Part shown: positions 58,041-64,000 of the stretch, piece by piece | Position numbering within the stretch: the stretch's first letter is position 1 | Layout of the letters: the number at the start of each line of letters is the position of its first letter | Assembly (NCBI RefSeq): GCF_004331385.1 | Contig: NZ_SJON01000002.1 | Coordinates: 1-64,000 of the forward strand | Origin: Enterobacter quasihormaechei | GTDB lineage: Bacteria; Pseudomonadota; Gammaproteobacteria; Enterobacterales; Enterobacteriaceae | Direction of reading: 5' to 3' | Length of the DNA stretch: 64,000 bases | Position numbers and translations under genes: made by a program | The notes under the pieces: model-generated | Seen by the model: only the letters and a program-made list of their open reading frames with translations | Database searches by the model: none | What the model was told of the DNA's origin: nothing

Positions 58041-58534
58041 GTATTTTGTAGAAATTGTTGCCAGAGCGTTTTTAACGCGTATTCCGTTGCCTGACGACGC
58101 ACGCTTTCGCGATCGCCGCTGAAGCATTCCCGGCGGGTGATCCCTTCACCTTTTGAGGTGGCAAAGCCAAACCAGACGGTGCCGACAGGCTTCACGTCGC
58201 TGCCGCCGTCCGGCCCCGCGATGCCGCTGATTGAGATAGCGTAATCTGCGCGCGCCTCTTTCAGCGCGCCAATTGCCATCTCGATCACCACCGGCTCGCT
58301 GACCGCGCCATGCTGTTCGAGCGTGGCTTCACGCACGCCAATCATCTGCGCTTTAGCCTCGTTACTGTAGGTCACAAAGCCGCGTTCAAACCAGGCGGAA
58401 CTGCCGGCAATATCGGTAATCACTTTCGCCACCCAGCCGCCGGTGCAGGATTCTGCGGTCGTGATAGTCGCGCCGCGCTGCTTCAGCGCCAGCCCTACCA
58501 CTTCGCTAAGCTGCATCAATTCATGGTCAGTCAT
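58037..58534 (-). CDS. pncC: nicotinamide-nucleotide amidase PncC
   Basis: A 165-residue CinA C-terminal-domain protein (YgaD/PncC). The motif TTAESCTGGWVAKVITDIAGSS at residues about 22-43 and GIAGPDGG near 100 form the active site. It deamidates NMN to NaMN for NAD recycling. The open frame extends upstream to 58822, but ATG 58534 has GGAGCGAG just before it and matches E. coli; the upstream part overlaps mltB on the same strand out of frame. Its 3' end lies inside the region of the recA promoter. Confidence 0.96.
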   Translation of the reverse strand: MTDHELMQLSEVVGLALKQRGATITTAESCTGGWVAKVITDIAGSSAWFERGFVTYSNEAKAQMIGVREATLEQHGAVSEPVVIEMAIGALKEARADYAISISGIAGPDGGSDVKPVGTVWFGFATSKGEGITRRECFSGDRESVRRQATEYALKTLWQQFLQNT

Positions 58535-58667
58535 TCTCGCTCCAGGCCTTAGAAAAACATGCAGCACAAGATAGCACTTTCTCGAAAGATATGGGGATGC
58601 GCGTCGGGTTTTACGAGGGGGCTTCAGAAAATAGCCGGTGCGGGCGCACCGGCTGTGGAGAAGGCAA

Positions 58668-59768
58668 TTACTGGCTGAACGGTGACGCCGCCGGCACGCG
58701 CGCCTGGGACACCGCCAGGCCCAGCTGCCACACCGCCATCGCATAGTGCGTACTGTGGTTGTAGCGGGTAATGGTGTAGAAGTTCGGCAGTCCGAACCAG
58801 TACTGGTAGCCCGTTCCGACATCCAGGCGCAGCAGGCTCACCTGGTCAACGTTACCCAGCGGCTGCGACGGCGTTAAGCCTGCCGCTGCCAGCTGTGCAA
58901 CGCTGTATTTGGTCTTAAATCCGTTTTCCAGGCCGAACGCCTCGCCGTTCGCCTGCACCGCCACCTGGCCGCCCGGCGTCCAGCCGTGCGCTTTAAAGTA
59001 GTTGGCCACGCTGCCGATGGCGTCTTCGGGATCCCACAGGTTGATGTGACCATCCCCGTTAAAATCTACCGCGTACTGCTTATAGGAAGACGGCATAAAC
59101 TGGCCGTAGCCCATGGCTCCGGCAAACGACCCTTTCAGATCCAACGGATCGTCCTGTTCGTCTCGCGCCATCAGCAGGAAAGTTTCCAGCTCGGAGGAGA
59201 AATACTCCGCGCGGCGCGGGTAGTTGAAGGAGAGCGTCGCCAGCGCGTCGAGGATGCGGGTTTTGCCCATAATGCGGCCCCAGCGGGTCTCTACCCCAAT
59301 AATCCCGACGATAATTTCCGGCGGCACGCCGTAGACCTGCCAGGCGCGGTTCAGGGCGTCTTCATACTGATTCCAGAACGCCACGCCGTTCTGCACGTTG
59401 TCCGGGGTAATAAACTGTTTGCGGTAGCGCAGCCACGCGCCGTTTGGCCCGGTCGGCACCTGGGCCGACGGTGCCTGCCTGTCCATCAGGCGCAGCACGT
59501 AGTCCAGACGCTTCGCCTGAGACAAAATGGCATGCAGCTGCTGGCGGTCAAAACCGTGCTTGCTCACCATTTTATCGATGAACTGTTCGGCCGCAGGGTT
59601 ATTCGCGAAGTCGCCGCCCATCTGCATCATATTATGCTGTGGTTCCAGCAGGAACCCGCCGGAAGGCGCGCCAGCCGTTGGCTGAACGGCTTCAGTTTTG
59701 GGTTTGCTACTACAGGCGGACAGAAGAATAAGCGCAGGTAACAGCGCTGCATAACGACGCTTGAACAT
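58668..59768 (-). CDS. mltB: membrane-bound lytic murein transglycosylase B
   Basis: A 366-residue lipoprotein. The lipobox LSAC puts the lipid-modified Cys at residue 19. The SLT-type catalytic domain holds the Glu of VETRWGR, and FAGAMGYGQFMPSSYKQYA lines the cleft. It cleaves peptidoglycan glycan strands to 1,6-anhydro products at the outer membrane. ATG 59768 (MFKRRY) matches E. coli. Slightly longer than E. coli MltB (361). Confidence 0.96.
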   Translation of the reverse strand: MFKRRYAALLPALILLSACSSKPKTEAVQPTAGAPSGGFLLEPQHNMMQMGGDFANNPAAEQFIDKMVSKHGFDRQQLHAILSQAKRLDYVLRLMDRQAPSAQVPTGPNGAWLRYRKQFITPDNVQNGVAFWNQYEDALNRAWQVYGVPPEIIVGIIGVETRWGRIMGKTRILDALATLSFNYPRRAEYFSSELETFLLMARDEQDDPLDLKGSFAGAMGYGQFMPSSYKQYAVDFNGDGHINLWDPEDAIGSVANYFKAHGWTPGGQVAVQANGEAFGLENGFKTKYSVAQLAAAGLTPSQPLGNVDQVSLLRLDVGTGYQYWFGLPNFYTITRYNHSTHYAMAVWQLGLAVSQARVPAASPFSQ

Positions 59769-59956
59769 GTGGCATCCATTTAACGAGTTCGGTAAGAACC
59801 CAGTATGGTAAAGCATCCCCGACTCCTCAAGGAAGCGGTTATATGACCGTAAGCAAAATCTTTATCATTGACCACGGTCTGCGCAGGGAGAATGCATTAT
59901 GATAAGCGCCCCTTCTGTCAGAGGGGGGATGGGAACGATCGTAACCGGAGAGAAAA

Positions 59957-60922
59957 ATGAGTGATTTTCTGTTAAACGCAGGCCGTCAGACCCTGCTGCT
60001 GGAACTCCAGGAAGCCAGCCGCCTGCCGGAGCGTCTGGGTGAGGATTTTGTTCGTGCAGCCAACGCTATTATCCACTGCGAAGGCAAGGTCATCGTGGCG
60101 GGTATCGGTAAATCCGGCCATATCGGCAAGAAGATTGCCGCGACGCTTGCCAGCACCGGCACTCCGGCGTTTTTCGTTCACCCTGCCGAAGCGCTGCACG
60201 GCGATCTGGGGATGATCGAAAGCCGCGACGTGATGCTGTTTATCTCCTACTCCGGTTCAGCCAAAGAGCTGGATCTCATCATCCCTCGCCTGCAAGAAAA
60301 ATCGGTAGCCCTGTTAGCGATGACCGGAAAACCCCGCTCGCCGCTGGCGCTGGCCGCGAAAGCAACGCTGGATATTTCCGTTGAGCGCGAAGCCTGTCCG
60401 ATGCACCTGGCCCCCACCTCCAGCACCGTCAACACGCTGATGATGGGCGACGCGCTGGCCATGGCGGTGATGCAGGCGCGCGGTTTTAGTGAAGAAGATT
60501 TTGCCCGCTCTCACCCTGCGGGCGCGCTCGGCGCACGTCTGCTCAACAAGGTTCACCACCTGATGCGCACGGACGATGCCATTCCGCAGGTCAAGCTCGA
60601 CACCAGCGTGATGGACGCCATGCTGGAGCTGAGCCGCACCGGGCTGGGGCTGGTTGCGGTGTGCGACAACGACCGCCAGGTGAAGGGCGTCTTCACCGAC
60701 GGCGACCTGCGCCGCTGGCTGGTGGGCGGCGGCAAACTGGAGGCGCGGGTATCCGAAGCAATGACCCAGGGGGGGCTGACGCTGAATGCCGAGAGCCGCG
60801 CCATTGAAGCCAAAGAGGTGCTGATGAAGCGTAAAATCACCGCCGCACCGGTGGTGGACGGGCACGGCAGGCTGTGCGGCGCGATCAACCTGCAAGACTT
60901 CTACCAGGCGGGAATACTTTAA
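59957..60922 (+). CDS. gutQ: arabinose-5-phosphate isomerase GutQ
   Basis: A 321-residue sugar isomerase with an N-terminal SIS domain ([20 protein letters not shown] near residue 50) and two C-terminal CBS domains (about 205-320). It converts ribulose-5-phosphate to arabinose-5-phosphate, a precursor of Kdo in LPS. In E. coli it is the last gene of the srl operon; here no srl genes precede it and it starts its own unit next to mltB. It overlaps the end of norR by 4 bp, convergently. AGAGAAAA precedes the ATG. Confidence 0.95.
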   Translation: MSDFLLNAGRQTLLLELQEASRLPERLGEDFVRAANAIIHCEGKVIVAGIGKSGHIGKKIAATLASTGTPAFFVHPAEALHGDLGMIESRDVMLFISYSGSAKELDLIIPRLQEKSVALLAMTGKPRSPLALAAKATLDISVEREACPMHLAPTSSTVNTLMMGDALAMAVMQARGFSEEDFARSHPAGALGARLLNKVHHLMRTDDAIPQVKLDTSVMDAMLELSRTGLGLVAVCDNDRQVKGVFTDGDLRRWLVGGGKLEARVSEAMTQGGLTLNAESRAIEAKEVLMKRKITAAPVVDGHGRLCGAINLQDFYQAGIL

Positions 60923-62433
60923 CCCTTAAGCCCCAGACGTTTCGCCAGCCTGTGGAGGTTGGCGACGTCCATCTCCAGCGCCCGCGCGCACGCCGCCCAG
61001 CTGCGGTTATTCTGCTCCAGCGCGCGGGTAATCATCTGGCGCTGGAACGCATCCGTCGCCTCGCGCAGGTTTTCGTTCACGCTCTCCGGTAAAACTGGCT
61101 TAACGGACGGCGTCATTTCCTCATGCAGCGCAAAATGGCGCGCATGAATAACCACTTCATCCCCCGAACGCGTTGCCCGCGCCAGCACCACCGCACGGTG
61201 GATCGCATGTTCCAGCTCACGCACGTTACCCGGCCAGCCGTAGCTCAGAAGGTGCGTCCTCGCACCGGGGCTTAGCACCACGCGGGAGAGCCCCATTTTG
61301 AGCCGACACTGTTCGCAGAAAAAGCCCGCCAGCAGCACCACGTCGTCGCCCCGCTCGCGCAGCGGCGGCACCGTGAGCGGAAATACGCTCAGGCGGTGGA
61401 ACAGATCGGCGCGGAAATTCCCCGCCAACACTTCTTCGCGCAGATCGCGGTTCGTCGCCGCCAGCACGCGCACATCCACGCGTAAGCTGCGATCGTCACC
61501 CACGCGTTGAATATCGCCATACTGCAACACGCGCAGCAGCTTGGCCTGGAGCGAAAGGGAGAGCTCGCCAATTTCATCCAGGAACAGCGTGCCGTTGTCG
61601 GCCATTTCGAACTTGCCGCTGCGGTTGCTGATCGCCCCGGTAAACGCCCCTTTGACGTGACCGAACAGCTCGCTTTCCGCCACGCTTTCCGGCAGCGCCG
61701 CACAGTTGAGGTACACCAGCGGGTTCACCGCGCGCGGCGAGGCTTCGTGGATCGCTTTCGCCACCAGCTCTTTACCGGTGCCGGTTTCCCCGAAGATCAG
61801 CACGTTTAAATCAGACGCGGCGACAATCTCAATCTCTTTTTTGAGCTGCTCCATGCCCGGTGAAAGGCCGATCATCTCGGTGTGCGCCACCTGCTCAAAC
61901 GCCGTCGGGCTACCGGGAAGAATATTCTGGCTCTCCAGCTGTTCTATCAGCAGGGCATTGTTCAGCGCCCCGGCCGCCAGCGCGGCAATCAGCCGTAGCT
62001 CTTCGTCGCTGAAGGTATCAAACTGATCCGGCGACATGCCGTCGAGGGTTAATGCGCCAATCAGATTCTGCCCGGCGAACAGCGGCAGGCCAATACAGGC
62101 GTGCACCTTCAGGCTCTCCTGCCCCGGAATCAGGCCGTCGTACGGATCGGGCAGATCGCTGTCTGCCGGGAAACGCACCACATCGCCCGCGCGGGCAATG
62201 GTTTCCAGACGCGGGTGGCCCTCCAGCGTAAAGCGCCGCCCGAGTACGTCCTTCGCCAGGCCGTCGATAGCCAGCGGAATAAACTGCCGCCCTTCGTAAC
62301 GCAGCAGCGCCGACGCATCGCAATCCAGCACGTGGCGCAACGTGGAGATCAGCCGTTGAAAGCGGTCCTGATGACCAATACCGGTTTGCAGTTCTATGGC
62401 GATTTTCGCCAGGACGTCTACGGAAAAGCTCAT
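60919..62433 (-). CDS. norR: nitric oxide-responsive sigma-54 activator NorR
   Basis: A 504-residue activator with three domains: GAF (about 1-170) sensing NO through a non-haem iron, AAA+ (about 190-425) with Walker A GETGTGKE and the sigma-54-contact loop GAFTGA, and a C-terminal Fis-type HTH. The length equals E. coli NorR. ATG 62433 is conserved; a longer frame to 62580 would read through the operator. It is divergent from norV and shares its control region. Confidence 0.97.
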   Translation of the reverse strand: MSFSVDVLAKIAIELQTGIGHQDRFQRLISTLRHVLDCDASALLRYEGRQFIPLAIDGLAKDVLGRRFTLEGHPRLETIARAGDVVRFPADSDLPDPYDGLIPGQESLKVHACIGLPLFAGQNLIGALTLDGMSPDQFDTFSDEELRLIAALAAGALNNALLIEQLESQNILPGSPTAFEQVAHTEMIGLSPGMEQLKKEIEIVAASDLNVLIFGETGTGKELVAKAIHEASPRAVNPLVYLNCAALPESVAESELFGHVKGAFTGAISNRSGKFEMADNGTLFLDEIGELSLSLQAKLLRVLQYGDIQRVGDDRSLRVDVRVLAATNRDLREEVLAGNFRADLFHRLSVFPLTVPPLRERGDDVVLLAGFFCEQCRLKMGLSRVVLSPGARTHLLSYGWPGNVRELEHAIHRAVVLARATRSGDEVVIHARHFALHEEMTPSVKPVLPESVNENLREATDAFQRQMITRALEQNNRSWAACARALEMDVANLHRLAKRLGLKG

Positions 62434-62445
62434 GTCTGCCTCACT

Positions 62446-62501
62446 GTCATTTTGACAATACATAATGTCATATTGACAATTTTTAAGATAGTCATAATGA
62501 C
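62446..62501. promoter_or_regulatory. three NorR binding sites
   Basis: Three sites of form GTCA-N3-TGAC at 62446-62456 (TTT centre), 62467-62477 (TAT) and 62491-62501 (TAA). E. coli norVW also has three enhancer sites bound by NorR. Confidence 0.93.
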
Positions 62502-62556
62502 TATCCATTATGGGCCACAAAACAATAAACACTTCAAATTCAATAACATAAAAAGT

Positions 62557-62572
62557 TGGCACGCAACTTGAT
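62557..62572 (+). promoter_or_regulatory. sigma-54 promoter of norV
   Basis: TTGGCACGCAACTTGATA has GG (62558-62559) and, 10 bp later, GA (62570-62571) where the -12 consensus is GC. It lies about 50 bp upstream of the norV start and downstream of the NorR sites, so it should be the sigma-54 promoter. Confidence 0.8.
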
Positions 62573-62620
62573 ATAAGCAAACCATCTTATTTGAAAACGC
62601 TGTATTAAGTTGAGGTTGCT

Positions 62621-64000
62621 ATGTCTATTCTGGTTAAAAATAACATTCATTGGGTGGGTCAACGTGACTGGGAAGTACGTGATTTTCACGGCACGGAATA
62701 CAAAACGCTGCGCGGCAGCAGCTATAACAGCTATCTCATCCGTGAAGGTAAAAACGTCCTGATCGATACCGTCGATCACAAATTCAGCCGTGAGTTCGTG
62801 CAGAACCTGCGTGGTGAAATCGACCTGAACGACATCGATTACATCATCATCAACCATGCGGAAGAGGATCACGCCGGGGCCCTGACCGAGCTGATGTCTT
62901 ATATTCCGGATACTCCGATCTACTGCACCACCAACGCCATTGACTCCATCAACGGTCACCACCACCATCCGGAGTGGAACTTCCACACCGTGAAAACCGG
63001 CGATTCGCTGGATATCGGCAACGGCAAGCAGCTGATCTTCGTGGAAACACCGATGCTGCACTGGCCGGACAGCATGATGACCTACATGACCGGTGACGCG
63101 GTGCTGTTCAGTAACGACGCCTTCGGCCAGCATTACTGCGACGAACGTCTGTTTAATGATGAAGTGGATCAGACCGAGCTGTTCGAACAGTGCCAGCGCT
63201 ACTACGCCAATATCCTGACCCCGTTCAGCCGTCTGGTCACGCCAAAAATCACCGAGATCCTCGGCTTCAACCTGCCGGTAGATATGATTGCGACCTCCCA
63301 CGGCGTGGTATGGCGTGAAAACCCCACCCAGATCGTCGAGCTGTACCTGAAATGGGCGGCGGATTACCAGGAAGACCGCATCACCATCTTCTACGACACC
63401 ATGTCCAACAACACCCGCATGATGGCGGACGCGATTGCCCAGGGCATCAACGAAGTTGACCCGAACGTGGCGGTGAAAATCTTCAACGTGGCGCGTAGCG
63501 ATAAAAACGAAATCCTGACCAACGTCTTCCGCTCCAAGGGCGTGCTGGTGGGTACCTCCACCATGAACAACGTGATGATGCCGAAGATTGCCGGACTGGT
63601 GGAAGAGATGACCGGCCTGCGCTTTCGTAACAAACGCGCCAGCGCCTTTGGCTCTCACGGCTGGAGCGGCGGCGCGGTAGACCGTCTCTCCACGCGTTTA
63701 CAGGATGCCGGCTTTGAGATGTCCATGAGCCTGAAGGCGAAATGGCGCCCGGACCTCGACGCGCTGGAAGTCTGTCGCCAGCACGGCCGCGACATTGCAC
63801 GCCAGTGGGCGCTTGCGCCGCTGCCGCAAACCGCCCCCGCCGCGGCGGTTGCGCCGGAAGCCGTAGCAGAAGCCGCCCCTGCCGCTGCCGACCTCGGCCC
63901 TTGCATGCAGTGCAGCGTCTGCCAGTGGATTTACGATCCTGAACTGGGCGAGCCGTTGCAGGATGTCGCGCCGGGTACGCCATGGAGCGAAGTGCCGGAC
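62621..64000 (+). CDS. norV: flavorubredoxin NorV (3' end cut by window)
   Basis: The first 460 codons of the nitric oxide reductase flavorubredoxin (E. coli 479 aa); the gene runs off the right edge. The metallo-beta-lactamase-like domain has di-iron ligands His79, Glu81, Asp83 and His84 (HAEEDH). The flavodoxin domain starts near 254 ([17 protein letters not shown]). The rubredoxin domain begins at the end with [10 protein letters not shown]. The linker before it is unusually Ala/Pro-rich ([19 protein letters not shown]). A TGAGG site precedes ATG 62621. It reduces NO to N2O anaerobically. Confidence 0.97.
   Translation, partial: MSILVKNNIHWVGQRDWEVRDFHGTEYKTLRGSSYNSYLIREGKNVLIDTVDHKFSREFVQNLRGEIDLNDIDYIIINHAEEDHAGALTELMSYIPDTPIYCTTNAIDSINGHHHHPEWNFHTVKTGDSLDIGNGKQLIFVETPMLHWPDSMMTYMTGDAVLFSNDAFGQHYCDERLFNDEVDQTELFEQCQRYYANILTPFSRLVTPKITEILGFNLPVDMIATSHGVVWRENPTQIVELYLKWAADYQEDRITIFYDTMSNNTRMMADAIAQGINEVDPNVAVKIFNVARSDKNEILTNVFRSKGVLVGTSTMNNVMMPKIAGLVEEMTGLRFRNKRASAFGSHGWSGGAVDRLSTRLQDAGFEMSMSLKAKWRPDLDALEVCRQHGRDIARQWALAPLPQTAPAAAVAPEAVAEAAPAAADLGPCMQCSVCQWIYDPELGEPLQDVAPGTPWSEVPD

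Noticed and set aside
58535..58822. N-terminal extension of PncC
   Set aside because: The extension lies within mltB out of frame, is Arg/Cys-rich and is not found in the family; a good ribosome site precedes ATG 58534.
62540..63658. 372-codon minus-strand open frame opposite norV
   Set aside because: The sense frame carries all NorV metal ligands. The antisense frame covers the norV promoter and has no domain signal.

Overview
The window is chromosomal DNA from a member of the Enterobacteriaceae, most likely Enterobacter or a close relative. The right half follows the E. coli K-12 order almost gene for gene (yqaE, ygaP, stpA, alaE, ygaC, ygaM, nrdHIEF, proVWX, an MFS gene, emrRAB, luxS, micA, gshA, yqaA, yqaB, tRNA-Arg cluster, tRNA-Ser, csrA, alaS, recX, recA, pncC, mltB, gutQ, norR, norV), with near-identical proteins for NrdE, ProV, EmrR and RecA. 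It differs from K-12 in lacking ygaV, ygaZH and the srl (sorbitol) genes that normally precede gutQ. These assignments come from recognising the proteins by eye; no database search was possible.

Positions 1-2616: the start of a short-chain dehydrogenase gene, a divergent LysR regulator, a possible tiny membrane protein, and a long AT-rich non-coding stretch. Positions 2617-19157: a four-gene type I secretion operon. It encodes a 3895-residue BapA-type biofilm adhesin with about 29 Ig-like domains, followed by its TolC-like outer membrane protein, ABC exporter and HlyD-like adaptor. Positions 19163-23752: a REP element, a HigBA toxin-antitoxin pair, an aminotransferase, a LysR regulator with a divergent SDR gene, a methyltransferase and a second REP element.

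Positions 23758-32572 hold the most interesting part of the accessory half. A divergent LysR regulator faces a six-gene operon encoding an ankyrin-repeat protein, FdrA, a YlbE-like DUF1116 protein, an NCS2-type permease, a carbamate kinase and a Tat-exported cytosine-deaminase-like amidohydrolase. FdrA, YlbE and carbamate kinase are the parts of a pathway that transfers a carbamoyl group to phosphate and then makes ATP. The third subunit known from E. coli (YlbF/AllH) is absent, and the amidohydrolase and permease suggest a different, cyclic nitrogenous substrate.

Positions 32569-64000 are conserved backbone: stress, redox and osmotic functions (class Ib ribonucleotide reductase, glycine betaine uptake, EmrAB efflux, glutathione synthesis), global regulators (StpA, CsrA, MicA sRNA, LuxS), a tRNA cluster, DNA repair (RecA/RecX), and nitric oxide detoxification (NorR/NorV, the latter cut by the window end). 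Clear regulatory sites include paired NrdR boxes, the proU promoter, a sigma-E promoter for micA, the recA promoter with its LexA box, and three perfect NorR sites upstream of norV. Inside the tRNA cluster lies a truncated tRNA-Arg 3' end joined to a hairpin-forming sequence.
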